Shown: piece by piece, positions 43,861 through 53,569 of the stretch
Layout of the letters: each line of letters starts with the position of its first letter
Numbering within the stretch: the stretch's first letter is position 1
Assembly: GCF_003063665.1 (NCBI RefSeq)
Contig: NZ_NESF01000001.1
Location: 124,001-188,000, forward strand
From: Limnohabitans sp. Hippo3
GTDB taxonomy: Bacteria; Pseudomonadota; Gammaproteobacteria; Burkholderiales; Burkholderiaceae_C
Length of the DNA stretch: 64,000 bases
Reading direction: 5' to 3'
Translations under genes and position numbers: made by a program
Notes under the pieces: model-generated
What the model was told of the DNA's origin: nothing
What the model saw: only the letters and a program-made list of their open reading frames with translations
Database searches by the model: none

Positions 43861-44427
43861 ATGTCCTCTTTGATCAATACCCAAGTCCAGCCTTTCAAGA
43901 CCCAAGCCTTCCACAACGGCAAGTTTGTGCAAGTGTCCAACGAAACCCTCAAGGGCGAGTGGTCTGTGCTGATTTTCATGCCCGCAGCCTTCACCTTCAA
44001 CTGCCCCACCGAAATCGAAGACGCGGCCGACAACTACGCCGAGTTCCAGAAGGCCGGTGCCGAGGTTTACATCGTGACCACCGACACCCACTTCTCGCAC
44101 AAAGTCTGGCACGAGACATCGCCTGCCGTGGGCAAGGCCAAGTTCCCCCTGGTCGGCGACCCTACACACCAGCTGACACGCGCTTTTGGCGTGCACATTG
44201 AAGAAGAAGGCCTGGCACTGCGCGGCACCTTCATCATCAACCCCGAAGGCATGATCAAGACCGCCGAAGTGCACTCCAACGAGATCGCCCGCGACGTGTC
44301 CGAGACCCTGCGCAAGCTCAAGGCTGCCCAGTACACCGCCGCCAACCCCGGCCAAGTGTGCCCCGCCAAGTGGAAAGAAGGCGCCAAGACTTTGGCTCCT
44401 TCCATCGACCTGGTCGGCAAGATCTAA
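43861..44427 (+). CDS. ahpC: Alkyl hydroperoxide reductase subunit C (peroxiredoxin)
   Basis: 188 residues from the ATG at 43861 with AAGGA seven bases upstream; another ATG two codons earlier is too close to it. The peroxidatic Cys48 is in FTFNCPTE (most relatives have FTFVCPTE), the resolving Cys167 in GQVCPAKW: a typical 2-Cys AhpC of usual length. It reduces H2O2 and organic peroxides and is recycled by AhpF, whose gene follows after 165 bp. Confidence 0.96.
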   Translation: MSSLINTQVQPFKTQAFHNGKFVQVSNETLKGEWSVLIFMPAAFTFNCPTEIEDAADNYAEFQKAGAEVYIVTTDTHFSHKVWHETSPAVGKAKFPLVGDPTHQLTRAFGVHIEEEGLALRGTFIINPEGMIKTAEVHSNEIARDVSETLRKLKAAQYTAANPGQVCPAKWKEGAKTLAPSIDLVGKI

Positions 44428-44439
44428 ATCTTGTTGGTG

Positions 44440-44461
44440 ACGCCCTGATCTTTCAGGGCGT
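44440..44461 (+). terminator. Intercistronic hairpin between ahpC and ahpF
   Basis: ACGCCCTGA (44440-44448) pairs perfectly with TCAGGGCGT (44453-44461) with loop TCTT. No T-run follows, so it may be a partial terminator or mRNA stabiliser that keeps AhpC in excess of AhpF. Confidence 0.55.
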
Positions 44462-44592
44462 TGGGTTCAGCACATGCAGGCTAAGCGCTGGCGTGTGCTG
44501 CGCCCAACGATTTCCCACTCACTTTTTGTCCCCCAGACCTGCGCCACAAGTGCGGGTCCGAGTTCACTTCACCCTGAAAACTGGAGAACACC

Positions 44593-46185
44593 ATGCTCGA
44601 CGACACCCTCAAAGCCCAATTGCAACAATACCTGGCCCTGTTGCGCCAGCCGATTCGCCTGATTGCCTCGCTCGACGACAGCGAGACTGGCGTGGAAATG
44701 AAGCAATTGCTGGAAACCATCGTGGGACTGTCCGACAAGGTGTCCCTGGACACGTCAGGCGATGACGCCCGCAAGCCTTCTTTTGTGGTGGCGCGTGACG
44801 GCCAAAACACCGGGGTACGATTTGCCGGTTTGCCGCTGGGCCACGAGTTCACTTCGCTGGTTCTGGCGCTGCTGTGGACCGGCGGCCACCCGCCCAAGGT
44901 CGAGCAAGACGTGATCGACAGCATCAAGGCGCTGGACGGTGGCTTCAACTTCGAGGTTTACATGTCGCTCAGCTGCCACAACTGCCCCGACGTGGTGCAG
45001 GCGCTCTCGCTGATGGCCATCGTCAACCCCAAGGTGAAGACCGTGGTGATCGAAGGCGGTGCCTTCCAGGCCGAAGTCGAAGCGCGCCAGATCATGGCCG
45101 TGCCCATGGTGTTCCTGAACGGTCAAGTGTTCGGTTCGGGCCGCATGTCGGTCGAAGAAATCGTGGCCAAGCTCGACACCAACGCCGGTGAGCGCGACGC
45201 GGCCAAGCTCAGTTCCAAAGACCCGTTTGACGTGTTGGTGGTGGGCGGCGGCCCGGCTGGTGCGGCCGCTGCCGTGTACGCGGCCCGCAAAGGCATCCGC
45301 GTGGGCGTGGCCGCCGAGCGTTTTGGCGGCCAGACCAACGACACCATGGCCATCGAAAACTACATCTCGGTGCTCGAGACCGATGGCCCCAAGTTTGCGG
45401 CAGCCCTGGAAGCGCAGGTGCGCCACTACGAGGTGGACATCATGAACCTGCAGCGTGCCGACAAAATCATCCCCGCCAGCCAGCCCGGTGGCCTGATCGA
45501 AGTGCGGATGGCCAATGGTGCGAGCCTCAAGGCCCGCTCGGTGATCCTGTCGACCGGCGCCCGCTGGCGCAACGTGAACGTGCCCGGCGAAGCCGAGTAC
45601 AAAAACAAAGGCGTGGCCTACTGCCCGCACTGCGACGGTCCGCTGTTCAAGGGCAAGCGCACGGCGGTGATTGGCGGCGGCAATTCCGGCATCGAAGCGG
45701 CGATTGACCTGGCGGGTATCGTGGCCCACGTCACGGTGTTCGAATTTGCCGACCAGCTCAAGGCCGACGCGGTGCTGGTGAGCAAGCTCAAGAGCCTGCC
45801 CAACGTCACTGTGCACACCAATGCCCAAACCACCGAAATCACCGGAGCGGACGGCAAGGTCAATGGCATCCGTTACAAGGATCGCACCACGGGCGATGAC
45901 CACTGGGTCGAGCTCGAAGGCGTGTTCGTGCAGATTGGCCTGGTGCCCAACACCGAGTTCCTCAAAGGCACTTTCGAATTGAGCAAGTTCGGCGAGATCG
46001 TGGTGGACGCCAAGGGCCACACAAATGTGCCCGGCGTGTTTGCAGCCGGGGACTGCACCACCGTGCCTTACAAGCAGATCGTCATTGCTGCAGGCGAGGG
46101 CGCCAAGGCCGCACTCAGCGCCTTTGACCACCTGATCCGCTTGCCTGCTGTGGCCCAAGCCGAGGTGGTCGTCGAAGCGGTTTGA
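44593..46185 (+). CDS. ahpF: Alkyl hydroperoxide reductase subunit F
   Basis: 530 residues. The N-terminal tandem thioredoxin-fold domain has the CHNC redox pair ([10 protein letters not shown]). The C-terminal part is a thioredoxin-reductase-like flavoprotein: FAD motif [14 protein letters not shown], second redox pair CPHC in [15 protein letters not shown] motif [17 protein letters not shown], and closing [16 protein letters not shown]. It passes electrons from NADH to AhpC. The ribosome site is CTGGAGAA. Confidence 0.96.
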   Translation: MLDDTLKAQLQQYLALLRQPIRLIASLDDSETGVEMKQLLETIVGLSDKVSLDTSGDDARKPSFVVARDGQNTGVRFAGLPLGHEFTSLVLALLWTGGHPPKVEQDVIDSIKALDGGFNFEVYMSLSCHNCPDVVQALSLMAIVNPKVKTVVIEGGAFQAEVEARQIMAVPMVFLNGQVFGSGRMSVEEIVAKLDTNAGERDAAKLSSKDPFDVLVVGGGPAGAAAAVYAARKGIRVGVAAERFGGQTNDTMAIENYISVLETDGPKFAAALEAQVRHYEVDIMNLQRADKIIPASQPGGLIEVRMANGASLKARSVILSTGARWRNVNVPGEAEYKNKGVAYCPHCDGPLFKGKRTAVIGGGNSGIEAAIDLAGIVAHVTVFEFADQLKADAVLVSKLKSLPNVTVHTNAQTTEITGADGKVNGIRYKDRTTGDDHWVELEGVFVQIGLVPNTEFLKGTFELSKFGEIVVDAKGHTNVPGVFAAGDCTTVPYKQIVIAAGEGAKAALSAFDHLIRLPAVAQAEVVVEAV

Positions 46186-46205
46186 GTTCGGCAGTGCCCC
46201 TGATC

Positions 46206-46230
46206 AACCCGGCACCTTGGCCGGGTTTTT
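46206..46230 (+). terminator. Rho-independent terminator after ahpF
   Basis: AACCCGG (46206-46212) pairs with CCGGGTT (46221-46227) and runs into Ts. It touches the stop codon of the convergent hemP gene. Confidence 0.75.
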
Positions 46231-46457
46231 CATTTGGTCAGGATCAACTTGCCCTGCCGTGTGCTTTGCAGGCGGTAAGTGGCCCCCAGATGCTCAATGA
46301 GCACCAGGTTCTGGTCGCCCAAGACATCGCGGCTGTCCAGGGTTCGCGGGTTGGTGGACTTCACCTTGAGCCCTTGGTGGGCAACGGCAGGGGGCAGCTT
46401 TGGCGCATCCATTTCTTTGCAGGGTGGGGTGATGGACACAGAGGGCGTAGCGTTCAT
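46230..46457 (-). CDS. hemP: Hemin uptake protein HemP
   Basis: 75 residues. The C-terminal half has the HemP pattern: DVLGDQNLVLIEHLGATYRL followed by a final TRQGKLILTK. The N-terminal half is longer and more Pro-rich than in the ~60-residue relatives. HemP is a small protein needed for, or activating, haem uptake in several beta-proteobacteria. Its start overlaps the exbD stop (TGA/ATG), so here it is the last gene of the TonB-ExbBD set instead of the first. Confidence 0.85.
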   Translation of the reverse strand: MNATPSVSITPPCKEMDAPKLPPAVAHQGLKVKSTNPRTLDSRDVLGDQNLVLIEHLGATYRLQSTRQGKLILTK

Positions 46458-46867
46458 GGCCGCTGGCCCTCAGTGACAAAACCGATCCGGCTCAGCCCGG
46501 CGCGTTGGGCTGCCGTCATGGCCTGGGCCACACGCTCGTAGGGCACGTTTTTGTCGCCCCGGATGTAGAGCTGGGGTTGCGGCTCGCGGGCGGCTTGCGC
46601 GCGCAGGCGCTCTTGCAGCGCATCGGCGCTCACGGCCTGCTGGTCCAGATAGAACTGGCCCTGGGCGTCCACCGACAGTTGCAGCTTGTCGGTTGGGGTC
46701 TGGTCGCGGCTGCTGCTGGCACGAGGCAGCGCCACTTTGACCGTGTGCTGGATGACGGGCATGGTGATGATGAAGATGATGAGCAGCACCAGCATGACGT
46801 CCACCAGGGGGGTTATGTTGATTTCGCTCACGACCTCATCGCTGTCTTCGTGGGCTTCAAAGGCCAT
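46454..46867 (-). CDS. exbD: ExbD biopolymer transport protein
   Basis: 137 residues from the ATG at 46867. One N-terminal membrane helix (INITPLVDVMLVLLIIFIITMPV) carries the conserved Asp that conducts protons. The periplasmic part ends in GLSRIGFVTE. With ExbB it energises TonB. The start overlaps the exbB stop by 11 bp; eight residues of a longer reading (to 46891) were dropped because they lie deeper in exbB. Confidence 0.93.
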   Translation of the reverse strand: MAFEAHEDSDEVVSEINITPLVDVMLVLLIIFIITMPVIQHTVKVALPRASSSRDQTPTDKLQLSVDAQGQFYLDQQAVSADALQERLRAQAAREPQPQLYIRGDKNVPYERVAQAMTAAQRAGLSRIGFVTEGQRP

Positions 46868-47555
46868 GCTGACCTCCGTGGTGCTGAACACGGGCCCCGG
46901 TCACAAAGTAGGCATGCAGATCGTGCGCAAAGCGGTTCATGCGGGCGATGATGAACTTGTTGCCGCGCACCAGGGCGTTGTAGCCCAGCACGGCGGGAAT
47001 GGCGACGGCCAGACCCAGTGCGGTCATGATCAGCGTCTCGCCCACCGGGCCGGCCACGGCGTCGAGGCTGACGTTGCCGCTGGCACTGATGCTCACCAGC
47101 GCGTGGTAAATGCCCCAGACGGTGCCAAACAGGCCCACGAAAGGCGCGGTCGAACCGATCGAGGCCAGAACGGCCAGGCCGTTTTGCAGGCGGCTGGTGC
47201 TGTCGTCGATGGCATTGCGCAGGCTGCGTGTGACCCAGTCGCTGATGTCCAGCCGGTCGTGCAGCTGCTTTTGTGCGGCTTGGTGGTGTTCGGTGGCTTC
47301 CTGGCCGACTTGGGCCAGGGTGTGGAACAGGTTGCCGGGCCGCTGGCTGAGCACCGACAGGCCTTCGGCCAGGCTGGTGGTGTGCCAGAACTGCTCGCTG
47401 CCCAGGGCGCTTTGCTTGTGGCGCCAGACGTCCAGCGCCTTGAGCACGATGACCACCCAGCTGATGACCGACATGGTCATCAGGGCCATCAGGATCAGGT
47501 GGGTGACGGCGTCACCTTGCGCCCAGATGTGGGACAGGCCGAAAGAGGTGGGCAT
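46857..47555 (-). CDS. exbB: ExbB / MotA-TolQ-ExbB proton channel protein
   Basis: 232 residues from the ATG at 47555 with AAGGAGTAA upstream; a start at 47615 runs into tonB. Three membrane helices, with the signature LASIGSTAPFVGLFGTVWGIYHAL and then LIMTALGLAVAIPAVLGYNALVRG. ExbB forms the pentameric motor scaffold for ExbD and TonB. The order tonB-exbB-exbD is common in beta-proteobacteria. Confidence 0.93.
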   Translation of the reverse strand: MPTSFGLSHIWAQGDAVTHLILMALMTMSVISWVVIVLKALDVWRHKQSALGSEQFWHTTSLAEGLSVLSQRPGNLFHTLAQVGQEATEHHQAAQKQLHDRLDISDWVTRSLRNAIDDSTSRLQNGLAVLASIGSTAPFVGLFGTVWGIYHALVSISASGNVSLDAVAGPVGETLIMTALGLAVAIPAVLGYNALVRGNKFIIARMNRFAHDLHAYFVTGARVQHHGGQHGL

Positions 47556-47578
47556 GAAATTACTCCTTGAAATGGGGG

Positions 47579-48217
47579 TCAGTCGAGAACAAAGCGGATG
47601 GGGACGTTGAACCACATGGCTTCGGGCTGGCCGGCGCGCTTTCCGGGCACATAGCGCCAGCGTTGCACCGTCTCCAGGGCGGCGTCATCCAGCCGCGGGT
47701 AGCCGCTGGTGGTTCGGATGTCGGCTTTTTCGGCGCGGCCTTCGGCATTGATGAAAACCCGCACGAGCACCGTGCCCTGTTCGCCCAGGCGGCGGCTCAT
47801 GCGCGGATAAGCTGGCGGCGGGTTGTTCAAGTAGTCGGCGTCGCTGGATGGCAGCACCATGGCCTGGGCGACGGTCGGGGCCGGGCGTGCGCTGCCAGTG
47901 GTCACAGGGGCCGCAGCGGCGGTGGGCGATCTGGGGACGGCGCTGGTGGCGGGGGCGAACTCTTTGGGCTCGATTTGGGGCTCGGGCGTCACGGTCTGCT
48001 GCACGGCAGGGCGCTGTGCAAGCGCTTGCGCTGGCCGGGTCGGTGTCGTCTGCACGGGCTGTGCAACGGCCACGGGAATTTCAGCCACCACGCTGGCCAA
48101 AATGACCGGGTCGCTGGCGCCCGGCAAGCTGGGGCTGGTCAGCGGGTGGACGACCAGCCAGACCACTCCGGCATGGGCCAGCAAAACGGCGCCACTGGTG
48201 CGCAGGACAGATTTCAT
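47579..48217 (-). CDS. tonB: TonB energy transducer
   Basis: 212 residues from the ATG at 48217, which overlaps the stop of the hydroxylase gene (ATGA); the ATG at 48229 is an alternative. N-terminal membrane anchor, then a long Pro/Ala/Val/Thr-rich periplasmic spacer. The C-terminal TonB domain has [20 protein letters not shown] and ends [14 protein letters not shown], giving the usual fold that grips the TonB box of receptors. It drives the receptor encoded upstream. Confidence 0.92.
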   Translation of the reverse strand: MKSVLRTSGAVLLAHAGVVWLVVHPLTSPSLPGASDPVILASVVAEIPVAVAQPVQTTPTRPAQALAQRPAVQQTVTPEPQIEPKEFAPATSAVPRSPTAAAAPVTTGSARPAPTVAQAMVLPSSDADYLNNPPPAYPRMSRRLGEQGTVLVRVFINAEGRAEKADIRTTSGYPRLDDAALETVQRWRYVPGKRAGQPEAMWFNVPIRFVLD

Positions 48218-48900
48218 GTGCTGGCCCATTGGCGCAGGAGGTTGTGGTAGACGCCGGTCAGTGCAATGGTCTCGGTGGTTTCGCCCAGCTGGGCGCGCAG
48301 TTTGAGCAGGCTCATGTCCAGGTCGAACAGCAGGCGGCGTTGCTCGTCGCTGCGCACCATGCTTTCAATCCAGAAGAACGAGGCCAGCCGCACGCCGCGG
48401 GTGACGGGCGTGACTTCGTGCACGCTGGTGCCGGGGTAGAGAACCGCGTCGCCCGCAGCCAGCTTGACGCCCCTGCTGCCCCAGCTGTCCTGCACGCACA
48501 GCTCGCCGCCGTCGTAGTCTTGCGGCTCGCTCAGGAACAGGGTGCAGGAGATGTCGCTGCGCACCCATTCGCCAGTGCTGGCCGAGTGCATCACGGCGCC
48601 ATCCACATGCGGACCGAAGGCATTGGTGTCGCCGCCGTAGCGGTTGAACAGCGGGTTGTAGATGCGCCGGGGCAGGGCGGCCGACAGGAACAGCGGTTCG
48701 CGTTTCAGGGCCTGGCGCACGAGCGCCTGCAACTGGCGTGACACCGCGCTGTCCTGGGCGAGTTGCTGGTTGGATTTGCGGGTGCGGGCCTGGCTGCCCG
48801 CACTGACGCGGCCATCGAGCCAGGGGGCGTCGCGGCCCAGCAGCTGGCGGGCCTGCGCGACTTCGTCGGGTGTCAGCAGTTGTTGGAGTTGCAGCAGCAT
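48214..48900 (-). CDS. PKHD-type Fe(II)/2-oxoglutarate hydroxylase (PiuC-like)
   Basis: 228 residues from the ATG at 48900; the frame is open further but upstream residues are antisense-like and overlap the receptor. Iron ligands are in GPHVDGAVM (His-x-Asp) and [14 protein letters not shown] (His, with Arg binding 2-oxoglutarate). The family name comes from proteins next to siderophore receptors (PiuA-PiuC); the substrate is unproven but probably part of siderophore or receptor handling. It starts 12 bp after the receptor stop and is coupled to tonB. Confidence 0.9.
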   Translation of the reverse strand: MLLQLQQLLTPDEVAQARQLLGRDAPWLDGRVSAGSQARTRKSNQQLAQDSAVSRQLQALVRQALKREPLFLSAALPRRIYNPLFNRYGGDTNAFGPHVDGAVMHSASTGEWVRSDISCTLFLSEPQDYDGGELCVQDSWGSRGVKLAAGDAVLYPGTSVHEVTPVTRGVRLASFFWIESMVRSDEQRRLLFDLDMSLLKLRAQLGETTETIALTGVYHNLLRQWAST

Positions 48901-48911
48901 CCGTGTTGTCC

Positions 48912-51140
48912 TCAGAACAGGGTTTTCAGGCTCAGTTCCACGCGGCGTGGCGCACCCGGCATGTAAAAGCCGCGGTACAGGCTGTCGGCGTAGAGTTGGT
49001 TGCCCAGGTTGGTGATGTTGAGCTTGAGCAGGGTGGCGTCGCTCAGGGTGTATTCGGCCATGGCGTCCACGGTGGTGAAGGCCGGTGCCGTGACATGGCG
49101 CGCGCCCTCGGGGTTTTGTTCGCTGCGGTGGTTCAGGCCAGCGCCCATGCGCCACTGCGGATGCAGGCGCCAGGTGGTCCAAAGGCTGGCACTGTGTTTG
49201 GGCGTGAGGGCGGAGCGGTCGCCTTGCACCTGGGCACCGGTGCCGTTGGCGCTCAGGGTCTGGTTGCTCACGTCGATGCGGGCCCTTGGAATCCAGGTGT
49301 GGTTGAAGAACACTTCCCACGCAGGTGTGATGCGACCTGCGAAGTTGAACTCCATACCGCTGGCGTGGCGCTGGCCGGACAGCAACATCTGGCTGGCTGC
49401 GCTGTCGGGGTCGGTGTTGCGCTCGTTGTATTTTTGGGAGTGGAAGAAGGCGATGCCGAGCAGCGTTTTCTTTTCGAACAGTTCTAATTTGCTGCCGATC
49501 TCGATGTTGCGGCTTTTCTCAGGTGAGGTGTTGGCGGTGCGGGCATTGTGGCTGCCTGCCGCAAAGCTGCCCAGGGCGAACTGGTAGGTGTCTCCCGAGG
49601 TGTTGTAAGAGGTGCCATAAGAGACGTAGTAAGTTGCGTCGTCTGCGGGCTGCCAGATGGCACCGATCCGTGGGCTCCAAAGTGTGTCATTGCGCTCGTT
49701 GCGGTTGCCGCTGGTGTCGGTGTATTGCGCCGAAAACCGGTCCATGCGCAGCCCCACGACGACTTTGATCGCGCTTGTGAGGCTCAGGGTGTCCTGCGCA
49801 TAAAGGCCAATGTTTCGAGCCCTGAAGTGGTTAAGAGCCAACGCGCGGGTGTCAGTGATCGACTGGCCGTCGTTGGGTGTGCCGACGGTGGTGCCCAATG
49901 CAGCGTAGCTGAGCCCCGCTGTGGCGTTGTTGTTGCGCAGGGCTTTTTCATCGCTGTAGTCCACACCGGCGAACAGTCTGTGCCTGTGGCCAAGGGCTTC
50001 AAAGCTGGTGGTGTAGTCGCTCTGGATTTGTGTCAGATCGCTTTCGGCGCGGCGGGCTTTGGGCGAGCGGGTCAGCGCGGTGCTGTTGCCGAGCGTGGAC
50101 AAGGTTGTGATGTTGGTGAATCGGATGGCGCTGGCCAGCAGGTCGCGCTCGTAATGGCCGTGGCGAACAGTGGTCTTGAGTTCGCTGTCCTGGTCGAAGC
50201 GGCGCTTGTGGCTGAAGGTGCCGTAGCTGCTCTCGGTGCGCAGGTGGTCGCTGACCAGCCCGTAGTAGTTTTTGGCGGGCAGTGTGGGCACCAGGGTACC
50301 GATCGAGCCGCTCGCGCTGGTGATGGCGCTGCCGGTGTTGATCAGCCAGGGGTGGTTGTAGAGCGGGCGGCCCTTCGTTTCGAGGTGATACAGGCCCAGC
50401 GCATATTCGTCGCGCTCGCCAATGCCCCAGCGGTAGGTGCCGGCCACGCCTTTCTTGCCCACTTTGGCGCCCCAGTTGTCGGCCTGGTGGTCCATGACGT
50501 TCAGGCGCACGGCCGAACTCTCGCCCTTCTGCCGGTTGAAGTCACCGGTGATGCGGCGCGTGTGGCCGCTGCCTGCCATGACATTGATTTCGTTTTGGTC
50601 CATCAGGAAGGGCTGTTTGTTGACCTGGTTGACCACGCCACCGGTGGAGCCTTTGCCAAACAGCATGGAGGCCGAGCCCTTGAGCACTTCAACCCGGTCG
50701 AGGTTGAAGGTGTCGCGCTCGATCAGGGGGGCGTCGCGCAGGCCATCGACGTAGATGTCTCCAGCCTGGCCGAGCGAGAAACCGCGCATGCGCACATCTT
50801 CTTCTCCGGTCTCGCCCGCCATGAAAGTGACGCCTGCAGTGGTCTTGAGAACTTCCCGGAAATCGTCCAGATTGCGCTCGTCCATGAGTTTTTCGGTCAT
50901 CACCGTCACGGTCTGGGGTATGTCCTTGAGTGCCTGATTGCCTTTGGCAATGCCGGTTCTTGTCACCAGCAGCTTGTCTTTGGCGGCAGTGGCCGATTCC
51001 TGCGTGTCTCGAACGGTCACGGTCTTGAGGGTTTTTTCAGGTGCTTCCTGCGCGAGGACCTGTGCAGTGGTGCCGAGTGAGCCGGCCAGCATCATGGCGG
51101 CCAGGGGCAACAATTTGTTGGGGGTGGTGGGTGCGTTCAT
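48912..51140 (-). CDS. TonB-dependent siderophore receptor
   Basis: 742 residues from the ATG at 51140; a longer reading to 51260 has no signal peptide. Signal peptide ends near Val-Leu-Ala-Gln. TonB box region KTVTVRD follows, then the plug domain ([47 protein letters not shown]) and a 22-strand-type barrel ending in Phe (LSLKTLF). The plug pattern with an IYVDGLRD loop is that of FiuA/CirA-like receptors for catecholate or hydroxamate siderophores. Its gene follows the iron binding protein and precedes piuC-tonB-exbBD-hemP. Confidence 0.92.
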   Translation of the reverse strand: MNAPTTPNKLLPLAAMMLAGSLGTTAQVLAQEAPEKTLKTVTVRDTQESATAAKDKLLVTRTGIAKGNQALKDIPQTVTVMTEKLMDERNLDDFREVLKTTAGVTFMAGETGEEDVRMRGFSLGQAGDIYVDGLRDAPLIERDTFNLDRVEVLKGSASMLFGKGSTGGVVNQVNKQPFLMDQNEINVMAGSGHTRRITGDFNRQKGESSAVRLNVMDHQADNWGAKVGKKGVAGTYRWGIGERDEYALGLYHLETKGRPLYNHPWLINTGSAITSASGSIGTLVPTLPAKNYYGLVSDHLRTESSYGTFSHKRRFDQDSELKTTVRHGHYERDLLASAIRFTNITTLSTLGNSTALTRSPKARRAESDLTQIQSDYTTSFEALGHRHRLFAGVDYSDEKALRNNNATAGLSYAALGTTVGTPNDGQSITDTRALALNHFRARNIGLYAQDTLSLTSAIKVVVGLRMDRFSAQYTDTSGNRNERNDTLWSPRIGAIWQPADDATYYVSYGTSYNTSGDTYQFALGSFAAGSHNARTANTSPEKSRNIEIGSKLELFEKKTLLGIAFFHSQKYNERNTDPDSAASQMLLSGQRHASGMEFNFAGRITPAWEVFFNHTWIPRARIDVSNQTLSANGTGAQVQGDRSALTPKHSASLWTTWRLHPQWRMGAGLNHRSEQNPEGARHVTAPAFTTVDAMAEYTLSDATLLKLNITNLGNQLYADSLYRGFYMPGAPRRVELSLKTLF

Positions 51141-51249
51141 GGGGCGATAGCCTTGAAAAGTTGCTTTCACAGCAAAACGAAGACAAAGGCTGGCTATCAC
51201 CCCATGCCGCGAGGCAGGGCGAATGGCTTGCTGAGGAAACGAAAGGAGG

Positions 51250-51273
51250 GCGGCAGGCACTGGCGCCTGCCGC
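51250..51273. terminator. Strong GC hairpin between binding-protein and receptor genes
   Basis: GCGGCAGGC (51250-51258) pairs perfectly with GCCTGCCGC (51265-51273), with a 6-base loop. It sits just past the stop of the binding protein. There is only a weak T-run on the minus strand, so it may attenuate rather than stop transcription into the receptor gene. Confidence 0.45.
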
Positions 51274-51282
51274 AGGCGGGCT

Positions 51283-52326
51283 TTACTTGAAGCCGACGCG
51301 GTCGAGCATTTGCTGGACCTTGATCTGGTTCATGCCGACGGCGCTGATCGGGATCAGTTCGCTCTTGAAGCTGCCGCCGGTCATGGCCTTGAGGGCCGGA
51401 TTGTCAAAACTCACGCCTTTGGCCACGGGCCATTCGTTGTTGCCGTTGGCAAAGTGGTTCTGGGCTGAGGGGCTGGCCAGGTATTCCAGGAACTTGATGG
51501 CGTTGTCAGCGTTTTTGGCGTTTTTAGCCACCGCGCCACCGGCCACGTTGACGTGCGTGCCCCAGCTATTTTGGTTTGGAAAGACCACGCCGATCTTTTC
51601 GGTCACGGCCTTGTCGGCCGGATTGGTCGAGCGCATCAGGCGGGCGAGGTAATAGGTGTTGGTCACGGCCACGCCGCATTCGCCAGACGCCACCCCTTTG
51701 ATCTGGTCGGTGTCACCGCCCTTGGGGCTGCGCGCCATGTTGTCCACCAGCCCTTTGAGCCAGACTTCGGTTTTTTGCGGACCCAGGTGCTCGGTCATGG
51801 CGCCGAACAGGCTCAGGTTGTAGGGGTGCGAGCCGCTGCGGATGCACAGGCTGCCTTTGAGCTTGGCGTCGGCCAGTTTTTCGTAGCTGTCCACATCGGT
51901 TTTGCTGAATTTGACTTTGTCGTACACGATCACGCGCGCCCGTGTGGACAGACCAAACCAGGCGGTGCCACCGTTGTCGGCAGGCTTGGCACGCAAGTAG
52001 GCGGGGATGGCGTCTTCCAGCAGTTTGGATTTGACGGGTTGGAACAAGCCGTCGACTTCAGCGCGCCACAGGCGCGAGGCGTCCACCAACAAGATCACGT
52101 CGGCAGGCGAGGCGGCGCCTTCTGCCTTGAGGCGAGCGAGAATACCGGCATCGTCCGCATCAACCCGGTTGATTTTGATGCCGGTGGCTTTGGTGAAGTC
52201 GCTGTACATGACTTCATCGGTCGGGTAGTGGCGGGCTGAATAGATGTTGAGCACTTTGTCTTGGGCCATGGCCGATGTGGCGCTCATGAGGCAAGCGATG
52301 CTCAAAAGGGATTTGGAAAATGTCAT
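51283..52326 (-). CDS. Ferric-iron ABC transporter binding protein (FbpA/FutA-like)
   Basis: 347 residues from the ATG at 52326; a start at 52416 would cross the Fur site. Signal peptide ends near Ala-Met-Ala-Gln. The mature start is DKVLNIYSARHYPTDEVMY, with a Tyr known in FutA/FbpA relatives to bind iron; the later pair of Tyr in NTYYLARL is the usual main iron site. It binds Fe3+ in the periplasm. No permease or ATPase is beside it; they must be elsewhere. Confidence 0.9.
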   Translation of the reverse strand: MTFSKSLLSIACLMSATSAMAQDKVLNIYSARHYPTDEVMYSDFTKATGIKINRVDADDAGILARLKAEGAASPADVILLVDASRLWRAEVDGLFQPVKSKLLEDAIPAYLRAKPADNGGTAWFGLSTRARVIVYDKVKFSKTDVDSYEKLADAKLKGSLCIRSGSHPYNLSLFGAMTEHLGPQKTEVWLKGLVDNMARSPKGGDTDQIKGVASGECGVAVTNTYYLARLMRSTNPADKAVTEKIGVVFPNQNSWGTHVNVAGGAVAKNAKNADNAIKFLEYLASPSAQNHFANGNNEWPVAKGVSFDNPALKAMTGGSFKSELIPISAVGMNQIKVQQMLDRVGFK

Positions 52327-52368
52327 GGTGGTGTCGCGCTGGGTGTGTGTTGATAGCCAGAGTTTAAT

Positions 52369-52387
52369 CCAAATGCGAATCATTATC
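52369..52387 (-). promoter_or_regulatory. Fur-box-like site upstream of the iron uptake genes
   Basis: On the minus strand GATAATGATTCGCATTT matches the Fur consensus GATAATGATAATCATTATC at the first nine and most later positions. It is 42 bp before the ATG of the ferric binding protein. The divergent patatin gene starts 20 bp away on the other side and could also be affected. Confidence 0.7.
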
Positions 52388-52406
52388 AATAAGATTTGAG
52401 GAAAAC

Positions 52407-53378
52407 ATGCATTCATTGAAGGGTTTTGGCCAGCAGGCCAGTCAAAAATCCAACAACCAGGCTTGGCCCTTGGTCAAGCGGGCCGCCTGTGGGCTGGGAC
52501 TCTTGGCAGCAGGGCTGTTGCTCGGTGCATGCAGCAGTTTGCAAACAGCGCCGCCAGTTGAGCCCGGCGTCCTGCCTGTGGCTGAGCGCCGCGAGTTGCG
52601 TCTCGGACTGGCCTTGGGCGGTGGTGCAGCCAGGGGGTTTGCCCATGTGGGCGTGATCCAGGTGCTGGAGGAGGCGGGTCTCAGGCCCAGCCATGTGGTG
52701 GGCACATCGGCTGGCAGCTTGGTGGCCTCCTTGTATGCCAGCGGCAAAAGCCCGCAGGAGTTGGTGCGTGTGGCCGAATCCATGCAGGAAGCCGAGATCA
52801 CCGACTGGATGCTGCCGATTCTGAACCGGGGGGCCTTGCGCGGAGAGGCTTTGGCCAAGTATGTGAACACCCAGGTGGGCGGCAAAACGCTGGAACAGAT
52901 GAAGATTCCGCTGGGCATCGTGGCCACCGACTTGAGCAGCGGGCAGGCGATCACGTTCCGAAGGGGCAATACCGGTGCCGCGGTGCGGGCGTCAAGCGCA
53001 GTACCTGCGGTGTTCCAGCCCGTGCGCGTGGGTGAGCGGGAATATGTCGATGGCGGTCTGGTGGCCCCCGTGCCTGTGCGTCAGACCCGTGAGATGGGGG
53101 CCAACTTTGTGATCGCGGTGGACATCTCCAGCGACCCGGAGGGCAACCCTTATGGCGACACTTTCCAGATCCTGATGCAAACCTTCGCCATCATGGGCAA
53201 AAGCATCAACACCCTGGCGCTCAAAGAGGCCGATTGGGTGGTGCGTCCGGCTTTGTCTGGGGTCAAAAGCGCTGATTTTGGGGCACGCCAGCGGGCCATT
53301 GAAGCGGGCCGAGCCGCCATGCGGGCTGCGTTGCCTGCTCTGAAAGTGCGTTTGGCCCAGTTTGAAGAGGGGCGATGA
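52407..53378 (+). CDS. Patatin-like phospholipase lipoprotein
   Basis: 323 residues with a signal peptide ending in a lipobox (Leu-Leu-Leu-Gly-Ala-Cys near 40). The catalytic marks are the anion-hole GGGAARGFAHVG, nucleophile Ser in GTSAGS, and Asp in the closing DGGLVAPVPV motif. It is close to RssA-type patatins. It is expected to hydrolyse lipids or acyl esters at the envelope. Divergent from the iron gene set; the Fur-like site lies between. Confidence 0.88.
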   Translation: MHSLKGFGQQASQKSNNQAWPLVKRAACGLGLLAAGLLLGACSSLQTAPPVEPGVLPVAERRELRLGLALGGGAARGFAHVGVIQVLEEAGLRPSHVVGTSAGSLVASLYASGKSPQELVRVAESMQEAEITDWMLPILNRGALRGEALAKYVNTQVGGKTLEQMKIPLGIVATDLSSGQAITFRRGNTGAAVRASSAVPAVFQPVRVGEREYVDGGLVAPVPVRQTREMGANFVIAVDISSDPEGNPYGDTFQILMQTFAIMGKSINTLALKEADWVVRPALSGVKSADFGARQRAIEAGRAAMRAALPALKVRLAQFEEGR

Positions 53379-53444
53379 GGGCTTTGGCCCGTGACAGCTG
53401 TTTGTCACACCCGCGAAGTCGGGTATCCACGGTCGCTGAAGGAT

Positions 53445-53474
53445 AAAAAAAGGGCTGATCTTGCGATCAGCCCT
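53445..53474 (-). terminator. Rho-independent terminator after the phasin gene
   Basis: AGGGCTGATC and GATCAGCCCT form a perfect 10-bp stem with loop TTGC, followed on the minus strand by a run of Ts. It lies 95 bp past the phasin stop. The region 53475-53569 between them shows nothing else I can name. Confidence 0.85.
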
Positions 53475-53569
53475 GGAAGGGATCCCTGTTTCCCAGACGA
53501 AATTCAAAGAGATCCGAGGAGACAACTTGCAGCGAACAGGCCTTTGCAAAACCTGTCCGCGTTGAAAAA

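Noticed and set aside
48901..49320. Longer N-terminus of the PiuC-like hydroxylase
   Set aside because: The extra residues are Pro/His/Arg-rich and antisense-like in character, they overlap the receptor's 3' end, and known relatives begin near the ATG at 48900.
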